The notes: a model not told the origin generated them from the sequence alone. A stretch of DNA of 55,392 bases from UBA7396 sp036172015 (GCA_036172015.1 JAVHSE010000019.1:1-55392), one strand, 5' to 3'. Shown: positions 8,551 to 20,287, counted from the stretch's first letter. Numbers and translations are program-made.

Positions 8551-11124
8551 ATGAGTACACCAAAAATAATATTTAATTTATTTATCATAAGTTTTGTTTT
8601 ATTATTTATCATAAATTCAACCTACTTTGATACAAATAAATATGTAGAATCAAATCAAAATTTATGAAATTTTGGTACATGATTTCAAAAAATGAACTCC
8701 TCTTGAGATACCATTACTTTAGAAAAAATAGATGAAAACTATGATTTTAAGAACAATGAAATGTATGTTGAAAATCTGAATTATATTGATAAAATTTATT
8801 TTTCTAGTCAAAAATATGTAAAACAAATAAATGGAAATACTACTACATTTATGATTTGATCTGGATGAATTTATTTATTTGATCTTTATGATTTAACGAA
8901 TAATTATCTTATTTATTGAAAATGATTTAAAATAAAATCATATTCTCCGTGAAAATTTTTTATTGATAACAGAGATTTTCAAAATATAAAAATATTTTCA
9001 TTTGATGCAATATTTGATATTTCTTTACTCAATAATAGTTCTGAAATGGCGAATGTATCTATGTATCCAAAGATGTTTTTTTGATTTAATGCCTCCAGAA
9101 ATAAATTTTTGAAAAATGCTGATTTATTTAGAATAGAGAATATATTTAAAATATTTTATGTAAAAGAAAATATTTTAAATGATAATAATAAAATTAATTT
9201 TAAATTTTTTACTCATATATATACGAGTAATGATATGAAAATTTTTAATTTTTTTAATAAATTTTTTATTTTTTATTGAAATCAATGAGATTTACATCAA
9301 TATAATGAATGAAATATTTCACTCTTATCATCGAAATGATTAAATGGATTTGATTATATAAACAAATATTTTTTACTATTTTTTAATGATGAAAAAAAAA
9401 TTATTTATTATAAAAAAGATATTATTAATAATTTAAATAATTTTTTTGAAAAGAAAGAAAAAGTTGATACTGAAAATATTTTGATTTCTTTAGCAGATTT
9501 AAAAAAATTAAATGAAAAAGAATATATAAATTTTCAAAAAATTATTTATTATTATTATACCACACTCCTAAAAATTAATAGTGTAGATTATATTGATAAA
9601 GTATTTTTATTTTCTGAAATTATTTCAAAAGGCAAAGATTTTTCTCAATTTAAATTATTAAAATCATCTTTTTTCTTAAATAAAATATATTCCCTTATTA
9701 ATAATAAAATATATACCATAAACTATATACAATGACATCTACTTGACTTTTTTAAATATTATTTGGAAGAAAATAAAATAAAAATACAAGATAAATATAA
9801 AATAAAAATACAAGATGAAAAAGCAATTACCAAAATAGAATATGTCATGTTTTATATAAAAAATATATTTTTATATGATTTAAATTTAGCGGATGTGAGT
9901 AATCATACTAATATTTTTAATATTTTAAAAATATATAACAATGTGAATGAAAATATAAATCAAATCAAAAAAAATCAAAATTCAGAAACACTTATAATAG
10001 AAAATTTCTTTGTACTTGATAAAATATTATATGAAGTCAGAAAAAACTTTTTTGAGGAAAAATTAAATCAAAATGGATTATTAGTTGTATCAACAAATAC
10101 TATCATAACATCTGCAAATCTTTCTATATTGAATGACATTATGAAGTCATTTTTTGATTTGTATAAAAATAAAAAATCATTTTTAAGCATGAAAAATCAA
10201 ATATACAATGACAAATATAATCGTTATATGACTCAATATAAAGAATATTATGATGCATTAAATAATTATGCTGAGTATCTGATTACATATAATAAAGCAT
10301 CAATAGATCTTCTTGATACCAAAACTGTATTTGAATTTAATAGTGAAATTACTCTCTCTCAAGAGAATCTCATTTCTTATTTAAGTACATTTGAATGACT
10401 TGATATATCAAATATATCATTTGATATAGAAGATAATTTTTATAAAATTCATAGTTTATGAGTACATTGAGAAACCTTCTCGTTTGATTTGTATCCAATT
10501 GAATTTTATAGAATAGAAAATATTATAAAGAATGGAGAAAAATTAAATGGATCTTATGAACTTTCTAGTATAAAATATGAATGGGATAAAAAATTTAAAG
10601 ATGCCGAAGAATGAGAAGAAAAAAATAAAGTTGATTTTAGAAAATTTTTTATAAATATATTTTTTAATACTACAGAAGTCATAAAAGAAGATTTTATATT
10701 ACATGAAGATATTCAAGAAGATAAAGTAGTATCGATATTTAAAAGAGATAAATTATTATGAGAAAGGGGTGATTTTAGTCAATTGAAATGATTTTTAGAA
10801 TATACATATCAAGATATAAAAGTAAAACTTATAAATAATATTTATGATATACAGCTTGAAAATATACTATTAAGAACTTCTATTTTGAAAGGAGAGGAAA
10901 CTATTCCAGTGATTTGATTATTCAGGGCTCAATATATTTTTAATGAGAAAGATCATTATTTTAAAAATATATCGATTCAATTTTATAATGAAGAATTATA
11001 TAATAATGAAGAAAAAGTATTTTTATTTGAAGGAAAATCTTTAGATATCAATAAAAATATAAATACTATTGATTTTAAAAATGAAATCAATAGTATTATA
11101 CAAGATTACTTTAATCGTAACTAA
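8551..11124 (+). CDS. Very large membrane-anchored protein of unknown function
   Basis: 857 residues. One N-terminal hydrophobic segment (FIISFVLLFIIN) would anchor or export it; the rest is soluble, Asn/Lys/Ile-rich, and extracytoplasmic if that segment is a signal anchor. A region around residues 85-160 (INGNTTTFMIGSGGIYLF, then SYSPGKFFIDNRD) recalls the FecR-like domain also present at 28312-31113, but this is weak. Residues about 409-422 hold a duplicated KIKIQD. No catalytic motif is visible. It starts a tightly spaced run with the small membrane protein and korAB. Start ATG 8551 was chosen over ATG 8541, which stops after 11 codons. Confidence 0.7.
9775..9816 (+). repeat. Direct repeat of 18 nt inside the large protein gene
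   Basis: Identical 18-nt units at 9775-9792 and 9799-9816, six nucleotides apart, encode KIKIQD-KY-KIKIQD. Consistent with slippage duplication in a tolerant linker. Confidence 0.8.
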
Positions 11125-11130
11125 AATAAT

Positions 11131-11397
11131 ATGTGAAATAAAAAAACTACACAAATAGCAGCTTTCATAGCTTTAATAGCTATTTTTGGTTCAGTTATTT
11201 GAACTTGAGTGCTCGTTATTTTTGAAACTTTATCAGGATCAAAACAAGCACAAAAAACTTTATCACAAGAACAAATAAATGAATTATTGCAAACATATTC
11301 TTGAACACTTAATAATTCTGGAGTAATGAATCAAAATACTTGAATTACTTCTAGTCAGTCTTGAATATCAAATATTTTTACTTGAACTACAAAATAA
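11131..11397 (+). CDS. Small single-span membrane protein
   Basis: 88 residues: short polar head, one hydrophobic span (QIAAFIALIAIFGSVIGTGVLVIF), then a Gln/Ser/Thr/Asn-rich tail predicted outside the cell. It begins 6 nt after the large anchored protein and ends 3 nt before korA, so it is in the same operon. No family recognised. It could be a partner of the large upstream protein. Confidence 0.7.
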
Positions 11398-11400
11398 TAT

Positions 11401-13071
11401 ATGAATCTAAATATTAGAGTAACAGGACCGGCAGGATTATGAATTAATTCTACTGCTGATATTATCAGCAGTATTTTTGCAAATTTATGATATACTTTAA
11501 TCACCGATATTGAGTATGAATCGAGAATAAAATGATGAGTCAATTATTTTGATATATGTATTGGCAATGAAAATGTATATGTAACAAAAAAATGTGATGT
11601 CATTTTAGCCTTTAACTCAGAATCACTTTTAAAAAATATTTTTAACCTCAATCAAAATTGAGTGATTTTTATAAATGAAAAAATTAAAAATTCTTTTGAT
11701 GATACTATAAAAACTCTTATCTCAAAAAATAATCTAAAAATTATTTCGTTAGCAATTACTGATAAATACGATAATATTTATTTATTGGCTTTGTTTGCAT
11801 ATTATTTCCATATTGATACACAAGTTATTGAACTGAGTCTCGAAGAAATTTTTACAAAAAAATGAGAAATGATATTGAAATCAAATATACATATTTTTTA
11901 TTCAGTTTTTTCTGGGTTATTATTTGAAAAATCAGATCTTAAAATAATCAAAATTTGAAATAAAAAAGAAATAAGTTATGGAAATAAAATGGTATCTTGG
12001 TGAGCTATTGATGCAAAACTTGAATATTATTCAGCATATCCAATGACTCCAGCTTCGACTATTCTCACTGAAATTATTGCTTCAAAAAAAGTCATATATC
12101 TCCAAGCAGAAGATGAAATAGCTGTTATAAATTCTGCACTTTGAGCAAGTTTTACTGGATCAAGAGCTATGGTGTGAACGAGTTGATGAGGTTTTGCATT
12201 AATGACGGAGGCTTTAAGCTTTGCTATACAAGCAGAGTTTCCTCTTGTAGTTGTTTTATCTCAAAGAGCTGGTCCAAGTACTGGAACCCCAACCTATCAT
12301 GAAACGGGAGATATAAACTTTGCTTTAAATCCTACTTTCGGAGATTTTGATCACATAGTTTTAACACCTTCAAATTTAGAAGAAGCATATTATTTTGCTT
12401 GATTATCTTTAAATCTCGCTGATAGATACCAATCAATAGTAATACTTTTAATTGATAAACAATTATCAGAACTTTCTGGAACATTTGAAAAACTTGAACA
12501 AGTCATCGTTGATAGAGGAATTATTTTAGAAACTCCACCACTTGATTATAAAAGATACCAATGTACTGAGAATGGAGTGTCTCCAAGAGTCATTGTTGGA
12601 ACAAAAAACTGAGATTTTATATCATCAAGCTATGAGCATGATGAATATTGAGCTACCTCTGAAGATTCAGAAAATAAAAAATTAATGACTCAAAAAAGAT
12701 GGAAAAAATGAGAAAATTTCTTTCATAAAGAGGGAATTGTTGGTTTTGAAGTTATAAATAAAACAGCAAATAAAATAATTATTACTTTTTCAGCTACTTC
12801 TTATACAGCAAAAGAGTTTATAAGAAATAATCCAGATTATGGTTTATTACTTATAAAATTTTTGAAACCACTTGATAAAAGAATGCTTGATTGCCTGAAA
12901 GATAAAAAAGAAATAATTTTTATAGAGAATAATTATTCTGGACAACTTGAAAATTATATTTGTAAAGAATTTGGCTTAAAATATATCAAATGACTAAAAA
13001 TATCACATATAAGAAAATATGATTTATTTCCTTTTTACATAGAAGATTTTAATGAATTATTAAATAAATAA
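11401..13071 (+). CDS. korA: 2-oxoacid:ferredoxin oxidoreductase, fused gamma-alpha subunit
   Basis: 556 residues. The N-terminal ~185 residues (RVTGPAGLGINSTADIIS) are the gamma domain. The alpha part follows, with the pyrimidine-binding features SWGAIDAKLEYYSAYPMTPAS, GASFTGSRAMVGTSGGGF and SQRAGPSTGTPT. This is the KorA/VorB-type gamma-alpha fusion that with KorB oxidatively decarboxylates a 2-oxoacid (2-oxoglutarate, or possibly pyruvate or another oxoacid) to its CoA ester while reducing ferredoxin. The substrate cannot be settled by eye. No ferredoxin (delta) subunit is adjacent. It is oxygen-sensitive in known relatives, fitting an anaerobe. Confidence 0.93.
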
Positions 13072-13072
13072 T

Positions 13073-13675
13073 ATGAGAACTTGATTAACAAATATTCAAT
13101 GGTGTTCCGGATGTTGAGATACTTTAATTATTATGGCACTCAAAAATGCTTTTAAAGAACTTTGAATTGAAAGTCATAATAGAGTAGTAGTATCTGGAGT
13201 AGGATGTTCATGAAAAGCGAGTCAATATGTTGATTGATATGCTGCAGAAACTCTTCATGGAAGAGCTTTACCTTTTGCTACATGAATAAAAATGATGAAG
13301 CCTGATTTAACTGTCGTTGTTATGTGATGAGATGGAGATGGGTATTGAATTGGTATGGGTCATTTTATTCATTCTTGTAAAAGAAATCTTAATATTACCT
13401 ACCTTGTTTTTAATAACGAAAACTATGCTTTAACTACGGGACAATCTTCTCCAACTACTCCTATTTGAGCAAAAACAAAAACAACTCCAAATGGAAATAC
13501 TCTATTACCATTTGATCCATTATCTCTTGCTATTGATGCTGGATGTACTTTTGCAAAGACTGCGGATAGTTCAAAATTTATCGAATTAAAAGAAATTATA
13601 AAACAGGCAATACTTCATCCTTGATTTGCTCTCGTTGATATAAAACAAGCTTGTCCAAGTTTCAAAAGGTGGTAA
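13073..13675 (+). CDS. korB: 2-oxoacid:ferredoxin oxidoreductase, beta subunit
   Basis: 200 residues, shorter than the usual 270-300, but the core is complete. It has WCSGCGDT, GVGCSGKAS, the thiamine-diphosphate motif GGDGDGYGIGMGHFIHSC, and the pyrimidine-side NENYALTTGQSSPTT. The cofactor-binding GDGDG.. run mixes TGA and GGN glycine codons. Conserved cysteines in WCSGCGD and GVGCSG would ligate the Fe-S cluster of this family. The start is one base after the korA stop, so translation is coupled. The expected C-terminal extension seen in many KorB proteins is missing. Confidence 0.93.
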
Positions 13676-13685
13676 AATAAAAAAC

Positions 13686-13713
13686 TTGATTTTTTTCAAA
13701 ATTAATGTAAGAT
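13686..13713 (+). promoter_or_regulatory. Possible promoter for the FapA-like gene
   Basis: TTGATT (13686-13691), a 16-nt spacer and TAAGAT (13708-13713) precede the gene at 13746. The match is moderate in AT-rich DNA. Confidence 0.35.
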
Positions 13714-13745
13714 AAAGTTAAATTTAATTTAATATACTTTATTTT

Positions 13746-15821
13746 ATGCCAAATAATCAAGAAACACATCCTTTATTAGCAGAAGAAAAAAAAATATTTG
13801 TATCAGAAGATACAGATATGTTAGTCTGTGAAATTCAATCTTCTGTTTGAGATATTATAGAACCTTCTGTTTGAGAAGATACAGTGAATTATATTCTACC
13901 ACAATTTATTGAAGCATGAATCAACTGATTATCTTTAGATTTTCAAAAAATCACATCAAATATAGAATTTAAAAATTTTGTAGAAACCATATTTCAATCA
14001 GGATATTATTTTGAAGAGGTGGATTATAAGAAATTATTAGCATTTTCATATGATGATGGTACTTATTTAAAACCTGAGTCTTTAAAACAAAAATTTGCAC
14101 AAAAAATAAAAAAAATGAATCCTGAAAGAGTAAAATTATATAAAAATTTTAGAATTCAGAAATGACAAGCAGAATTTATGTTTGATAAATCAATTTTTTT
14201 ACAAAATGAAGAAAAATTAGAAAATTTTAATTTTGATGAGCTCGTTTCTGTTTTATGGGTACATGGAATAAAATATTGATTGATAAAAGATGATATTATA
14301 AAAGCGATGAATGCAAAAGAATCGTATCAATTTATTATAGCAAAAGAATTAATTCCAATTGATGGGAAAGATGCTTCAAAAGAAATGGTAGATACACATA
14401 TTATCATGGATCTTTCTCCAAAAGAACAAAATTGAATAATTAAATATAAAGAATTAAAAAATAAAATTCCTCAAGTAGAAGCAAAAGTTATTCTATTTAA
14501 AAAAACACCACTACAAAATTGACAAGATGGAGTAGATATTGGATGAAATGTATTGGAACAAAGAAAATTAAAAGATATAGATTTAAATGCTATTTCTTGA
14601 GAATGAACCTATGTAACAGTAATAGATTGATCACAATGTCTTTGTTCAGCTATTAAATGATATTTACTTGAAGATAGAAAAACTCATATATTTTCTGTAA
14701 CAGAAAAAATACCACCATTAAAAAGTGATATAAATACTTCCACTGGAAGTTTAGAAATTTTATGATATGAATTCAAATTAATGTGAAATATCACTCATTG
14801 ATTTAGTCTTACTGGGAATTTTTTGAATATAGCTTGAAATATATATGGATCAGCCATATCAAAATGATGACATATCCTGATTGATTGAGATATAATCTGA
14901 GTATCATGAGATACTTATAGTGGTGATAATAATGGATATGTGGAAAATGAAAATTGAGATATTAAAATGAATGGAAGACTTATTTCGCGAGCAAATATCA
15001 TTGCGAGAAAATGAAAAATTGATTTTAGTTTTGAAAAAAATATAGAATTTTCAAAAATAATATGAAATGAAATCCAAGCAAATTATGCTATAAATAGTAT
15101 TATTATTGGAAATAATATTAAAATAAAAAAAATTAAAAATTGTATTATTATAGGAACTAATATAGAAATTTGAGAAATAGAGTATGATGAAAAACAAAAT
15201 TGAGGCAATGAAATTACTATTATCATCAAGTGAAATATAGTAAAAATGAAAAAACAAATAAAAGATTTTGAAATACAAATTAGTTGAAAGCAAATCGAAA
15301 TAGATAAAATTTGATTTTTCAATAATGCAATAAAAAGTATTTTTACTAAAATGGGGTTAAAATTAGATTTTGATAATGGTGATATTTTTGATTCTCAAAC
15401 GAAGCCATATTTAGAAAAATATAAACTCGTAGCACCAAAATTAAAAGATAAATCATATCTTTTATCCTTAGATACAGCTAAAAAGCAACAGTTAGCTCAA
15501 TTTATACTCGTAGTAAATAAAATAAATGAATGGATCGCTTATTGAGAACAAGTAAAAAAATATCAATCTGAAATAGTGAGTATTCAAGAAGAATCAAAAA
15601 AAATCCAAAATGCTATAGATAATATTACATCTCAGTTATCATGTAATATTTGAAAAATAGGAGATACTCTTTTGGTTAAAAAAGTGGAACTAGAGTATAG
15701 TTTTAATTTTTTAGATGTTGAATCAGCTCAATTAATAAAATTATTATCAAATAATTTATCTCTCACAGAAATTTTGAGATCTCCCTGAAAAAAAGAAGCC
15801 TATACATTTTCTTTAGAATAA
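13746..15821 (+). CDS. FapA/DUF342 family protein
   Basis: 691 residues. The N-terminal third is unassigned. The middle has features of the DUF342 (FapA) family: IDGKDASKEMVDTHI, NKIPQVEAKVILFKKTPLQNGQDGVDIGG, then a Gly/Asn/Ile-rich right-handed beta-helix (residues about 350-480, with repeated GNI/GDI/NGRLI units). A helical hairpin of coiled-coil type follows (QVKKYQSEIVSIQEESKKIQ). Known members act in polarity or flagellar/polar assembly; no flagellar genes occur here, so a role in cell polarity or pilus placement is a guess. No signal peptide; probably cytoplasmic. Confidence 0.75.
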
Positions 15822-15884
15822 ATTTGATTTCATGATTTAAATATGATTTAATAGAAGTATATATTTAAAATAATACTTTTAAAG

Positions 15885-16118
15885 ATGATGGAAAATTTAA
15901 TACAATCATATTATGATTTCTTTGATAAAAAGATTTGAGATTCAACCATAGTGGTCGCATTCATTGGAATTATGATTTTTTTAGCTTGATTTTTAGCTCA
16001 TAATAATTGATTCAATTATAAAACAAATATTCTTGAATATGAAAATAATCAAAATTATGATAGTATAGTTTCTATAGATGGAAAAAAATATAAGATAGTA
16101 TTTCAGGAAATCAAATAA
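15885..16118 (+). CDS. Small single-span membrane protein
   Basis: 77 residues (76 if the second ATG, 15888, is used). A membrane span (STIVVAFIGIMIFLAGFLA) follows an acidic-aromatic head, and the tail is polar. It ends 15 nt from the stop of the convergent DUF721-like gene. No family recognised. Confidence 0.6.
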
Positions 16119-16133
16119 AAAAGATAGAATATA

Positions 16134-16439
16134 TTATTTAAACTTTATTTTCATATTTTTTATATGGAGTCATATTTTTTGCAACTTAAGGTCAATATTT
16201 TGTAGTAAAATATTTTCTATATGTAAAAGTTCAGTATTTAATATTGGTTTTTCTGTTTTTATAAAAATAATATTTCACACTAATTTAATCGATATAATAT
16301 AAGAAGTTATATCGATTTTTTTTAATTCTCAATAATCGTTAATAATACTTCTCCATATAATAGAAGCAAGTATTTGATCTCTTTTGCCAGTTTTATTGAG
16401 AGATTTTAAAAGCAATGTTTGTATATTAGTTGCCACCAT
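16134..16439 (-). CDS. DUF721/DciA-like protein
   Basis: 101 residues. The pattern fits the DUF721/DciA family: an N-terminal helix with Trp (ILASIIWRSIINDYG), a beta-strand block (ITSYIISIKLVGNIIFIKT), and a final strand (IGLHIKNMKIKFK) preceded by a helix (TELLHIENILLQNI). DciA loads the replicative helicase in many bacteria and contacts DNA. The assignment rests on overall pattern without a signature motif, hence moderate confidence. The gene starts 3 nt after the rsmI stop, in the same operon. A strong inverted repeat lies inside the coding region. Confidence 0.55.
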
Positions 16440-16442
16440 ATA

Positions 16443-17102
16443 TTAAAAAATGATTACAAATTCTCATTTTACTTTCTCTGGATTTGTATTGAAATAATCA
16501 AAAACTTCTTGGATCGTTCATCTTTGAAACTCTTCAAATTTTTTTGTCAGTTCTCTTGCTATGACTATTTTTGTATCAGCTCAAAAATATTGTATAAAAT
16601 CTTCTAAAGTTTTCACAATTCTATGAACAGATTCATAAATAATTACTGTTTCTTGTTTATTTTGAAGTTTTTTTAACATGGTTTGTCTTCATTTTTTGAT
16701 GGGTAAAAATCAAAGATACAAAAAATGATTACTTGCTATCCCACTTGCTGATAGAGCTGTAATACAAGCTGTAACTCATGGGATGGGAACTACCTCAATA
16801 TTATTTTCTAGAACTTCTTGTATAAGAGCATATCCAGGATCTGATATTCCAGGAGTTCAAGCATCGCTTATAAGAGCAATATTTTTTCACGATTTGAGTT
16901 CTGATATAATTTTATCAATTTTCATAATTCCAGAATAAGAGTGAAAACTAATAAGAGGTTTTTTAATGTCATAATGATTTAGGAGAGTAGCACTCGTTCT
17001 TGTATCCTCACAAGCAATCATATCAACTTCTTTGAGTATTCTGATAGCCCTAAAAGTAATGTCTTCGAGATTTCAAATAGGAGTAGATACTATATAGAGC
17101 AT
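16443..17102 (-). CDS. rsmI: 16S rRNA 2'-O-ribose C1402 methyltransferase
   Basis: 219 residues with the tetrapyrrole-methylase fold: STPIGNLEDITFRAIRILKEVD at the start, CEDTRTSATLL, ISDAGTPGISDPG, IPGVTACITALSASG and FLPIKKGRQ. It methylates the ribose of C1402 in the decoding centre using SAM. Family proteins usually have about 280 residues; the C-terminal ~60-residue extension is absent, as often seen in reduced genomes. The essential core is intact. It is co-transcribed with the DUF721-like gene downstream. Confidence 0.92.
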
Positions 17103-17112
17103 ATTTTTTGAA

Positions 17113-17844
17113 TTAAGAAATAATAGTTTTGAGAAATACCGGATTAAATAAGAAAAAATATCCTAAAATAAGCATAATAATTCATCAAATAAATAAACAA
17201 TATCTGGTATATTTTGTCGTTACTCAAAGATATGACATAGCATAAATAGCAATTCAAAATACAACAAAATCATCAATCATATAAAAGAAAGTGTAGAGTA
17301 GTATATGAAATTGCTTTTCAATAAATCATATACTACTCATTTTTAGTAATTTAGTAAAAGCTTGTGGAATTCAAATAGAACAAGCAAATTCTATAATATT
17401 TACTGAAAAAGCTATAAAAATAGTTACAAAAAATACTCAAAGAGTCATTGGTTTTGAAGCAATATATTTAATTTTTTCAATAGTTTTTTTCTTTTGATTT
17501 CAAGAAATTACTTTACATTCTCCATCTTTATTGGTAAAAAATTCATATATAAAATATTCTCAAGCAAGAAATGAAATCATTCGATAATTTCATCCCCAAT
17601 AAGAATAATAGGGGGTTACTTTTGTAATATGATTTTTTGTGGCAAATTCTTCAAAGAGTTTTGCATTTTTTTCTTCATCAATAGAATAATATTTTGCTCT
17701 TCAGGCAGTAAAATTTGATTTATTTTCATCAAGAAATTTTTTGAGTTCAATACAATGAATACAATTTTCACGACTGAAAATAGAAAATTCTATGTTCTCA
17801 TTTTGACCAAAAGTAGGGAATAATTGAATAAAAAAGAGAAACAT
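17113..17844 (-). CDS. Exported thioredoxin-fold protein with membrane domain
   Basis: 243 residues. A hydrophobic N-terminus (MFLFFIQLFPTFG) is a likely signal. A thioredoxin/glutaredoxin-like domain follows with a CIHC redox motif at residues 28-31 (EFSIFSRENCIHCIELKKFL). The C-terminal half has three to four membrane spans containing a DsbD-like IIEFACSIGIPQAFTKLL segment, which keeps one cysteine and the Gly-Ile-Pro turn typical of such transmembrane electron carriers. It probably moves disulfide or thiol electrons across the membrane (inference). Start ATG 17844 is the only one in frame; a second ATG upstream is out of frame. Confidence 0.75.
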
Positions 17845-17996
17845 AAAAGTATAACTTTTTTCATAATTTTATTACTTATATATAAAATAAAATAAGTAGG
17901 GTTGCATCATATTCTCAAAAACTTTTGAGTTTCTAGAAGCTTTTTTAAATATTACTCAGATAATATTTATTCTTTACAAAAATACAAGTGAGAAAG

Positions 17997-18036
17997 AAAA
18001 AAAATGACCTCTGTTCAATACAGAAATCATTTTTTA
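17997..18036 (-). terminator. Hairpin downstream of the small minus-strand gene
   Basis: A-rich/TGA arm pairs with TCA plus a T run, with an inner TCTG/CAGA pairing and a 7-nt loop. It can terminate the small gene ending at 18054. The remaining ~150 nt up to 17845 hold nothing I can name. Confidence 0.65.
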
Positions 18037-18053
18037 CATGTCGTGTAATTTTT

Positions 18054-18263
18054 TTATCTTCATCTTGCAGCAGCCCTTCACGGTCTTTGTTTATTGCTGA
18101 AATTATTATTCAATCAACCCTTCCCGAATTGATGAGCATTTGGAAAATGAGGAACTTTTGAAACTTTTTGTACAGGAATAGTAGGCTTATGAGTTTCTGC
18201 TACTTCAACTTCTTCAGTTCATTCTTCTTTATTTTCCTCTTCTATATTTTTATTTTTTGACAT
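18054..18263 (-). CDS. Small protein with acidic N-terminus and Arg/Gly tail
   Basis: 69 residues: Glu-rich start (NIEEENKEEGTEEVEVAE), a middle with HKPTIPVQKVSKVPHFPNAHQFGKGG, and a basic tail ending GRAAARGR. It looks intrinsically disordered and the tail would suit RNA binding. I do not recognise a family. Composition is clearly non-random, and a terminator-like hairpin follows. Confidence 0.65.
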
Positions 18264-18574
18264 AATTCTAAAATTAATATTTAAAGTAATTGAATAATAT
18301 ATGAAATATAAATGAAATCAAATTTTTTTAAAATTATAGAAGATATAATATATTTTATCCCTATCTAACACCTTTTTGAATATCAAGAACACATATAAAA
18401 GAAATCATAAGTATATGACAGAAAAATAAATCTCATTTTCTCAGTTTTTAGACTTTTTGGAACTATACTGAAATGGGATAATAGAAACAAACAATTTTTT
18501 TTATTGATTTATTTTTTTAAAAAATATAATGATGAGGAAAAATTGAAAAGAATTTTATTTTTTATTATACTACT
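18264..18574. other. Intergenic region of 311 nt between divergent genes
   Basis: Divergent promoters for the small minus-strand gene and lepB are expected here. A TATAAT at about 18526 sits shortly before lepB without a well-spaced -35. No reading frame over about 20 codons and no stable long hairpin were seen. Confidence 0.4.
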
Positions 18575-19264
18575 ATGAATCAAAATTGAGATAATGCAGA
18601 ACCATCAAAATCTTTTAAAGCTGAGGTAATTGATTTTATACGAGATTTAGTAATTATTATTTGAGTAGTTTTACTCGTAAGAACTTTTATTATACTCCCA
18701 TTTCAAATTAGTGGACAATCGATGTATGATAGTTATTATGATAGAGAATTTATTATCGTAGATAGATTTAGTTATAACTTTTTACATGAACCAAAAAGAT
18801 GAGATGTTATTGTTTTTAATACTCATATAGAATGAAAAGAATATTTTATAAAAAGAATCATTGGTACACCGTGAGATACTTTAAAAATTAGTTCTGGAAG
18901 TGTATTTTTAAAAACAGTATGAAGTGATACATTTGTTCAACTTGATGAAAAATATTTGAGTACAACAAATTATAATGCTACCTATGTAAGATGAGATGTA
19001 TCAGAAAAAAATTATACCGTTCCTGAATGAAGTTATTTTGTCATGTGAGATAATAGAAATGCATCTACTGATAGTAGGGCTTGTTTTTCGAGTTGTGAAT
19101 TGAATGGGAAAACAAATTTTATAGCAAGAAAAGATATAACGGGGAAGGTGTTTATAGATTTAGGATATTTTAATTTTAAAACTTTTTCTTATGTAAATCC
19201 TGATTTATGAATTGAAACGAAGCCAAAATGGTTTCAATCTCCTTCTGAATTTGATTATAAATAA
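18575..19264 (+). CDS. lepB: Signal peptidase I
   Basis: 229 residues. A single N-terminal anchor span (DLVIIIGVVLLVRTFIILP) is followed by box B SGQSM with catalytic Ser49. Box C/D (KRGDVIVF, then YFIKRIIGTPGDTL) holds catalytic Lys93, and box E is GDNRNASTDSR. All the catalytic residues of the S26 Ser-Lys peptidases are present. It cleaves exported pre-proteins on the outer face of the membrane. truB starts one base after its stop, so the two are coupled. Confidence 0.96.
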
Positions 19265-19265
19265 T

Positions 19266-20135
19266 ATGAATTGTTTTTATTTAATAGATAAGCCGATATG
19301 AATTACGAGTTTTGATGTTTTAAGGAAATTAAAAAAAATCTTGAATATCAAAAAAATGTGACATACTTGAACATTAGATCCACTAGCAAGTGGACTTTTA
19401 TTAGTTTGAATATGAAATTATACCAAACTGATTCCATATTTTGAAAAAGATAGCAAAGAATATGAATTTAAAATCCATTTAGATGGGGAAACTGATTCTT
19501 TTGATTCAGAAACAGAAATTCATTATATAAGTGCAGAAAAAAAACAATATTTTAAAAATAATGTATCTAGAGAACAAATAGAGAAAATTTTACTAAAAAA
19601 TTTTACTGGAAAAATTTTTCAAATACCTCCTAAATATTCAGCATTAAAAATTTGATGAAAAAAAGCATTAGATATGGTAAGATCTTGAGAAGAGTTTGAA
19701 TTAAAAAAAAGAGAAGTTACTATTTATAATATTACTATACTTTCATTTTCGTATCCAGAATTATATCTAAAAGCAAAAGTAAGTGCTGGAACTTATATTA
19801 GAAGTATAGCACATGATTTAGGAAACATACTTGGAAGTGGAGGGTACATCACTTTTTTAAGGAGAACGGTGCTTTGAAATTTAGATATGACTTTTGCTCA
19901 AACTTTAGATGATTTTGATATTGAAAAAAAATTGATAGATGAATGTATATTTTCTAAAAATAAATTTATACAACTTCCTGAAATTGATTTAAAAGATATA
20001 GATAATGGAAAAACTATTCAAAATAATTTTCACATACTTGAGAATGATATGGAATATTTTGTAAAAAATGCTCATAGTATTACAAATATTGTAAAAAAAA
20101 ATGGCTTAAATCTAATACCAATTAGAAAAATATAA
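19266..20135 (+). CDS. truB: tRNA pseudouridine-55 synthase
   Basis: 289 residues. The catalytic Asp38 lies in GHTGTLDPLASGLL, and other TruB motifs are KPIGITSFDVLRKLK, FQIPPKYSALKIGGKKA and AGTYIRSIAHDLG. It isomerises U55 in the T-loop of tRNAs. It follows lepB directly, and a tRNA-Lys gene lies 65 nt downstream. The C-terminal part (after about residue 205) diverges from the usual PUA-like extension. Confidence 0.95.
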
Positions 20136-20199
20136 AAAATATAAAAAAAATTTGCATTATTTCATTTTTTTTATAAAATACCTGAGCTTTATAAAAAAT

Positions 20200-20275
20200 G
20201 GGATTGTAGCTCAGTTGGTAGAGCAGGGCCCTTTTAAGGCCAAGGTCGCGGGTCCGAGCCCCGCCAATCCCACCA
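20200..20275 (+). tRNA. tRNA-Lys (anticodon TTT)
   Basis: 76-nt canonical cloverleaf. The acceptor stem GGGATTG pairs with CAATCCC, the D arm is GCTC-AGTTGGTA-GAGC, and the anticodon loop is CTTTTAA (TTT). The T arm is GCGGG-TCCGAGC-CCCGC, and CCA is encoded. The first anticodon-stem pair is a G/A mismatch. It is far more GC-rich than its surroundings, as expected for tRNA in an AT-rich genome. Confidence 0.97.
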
Positions 20276-20287
20276 AATTTTCATAAT

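Noticed and set aside
16284..16323. Strong inverted repeat (AATCGATATAA / TTATATCGATT with T run) as a terminator
   Set aside because: It lies inside the open frame of the DUF721-like gene on the minus strand, so it was not called as a gene end; a regulatory role cannot be excluded.
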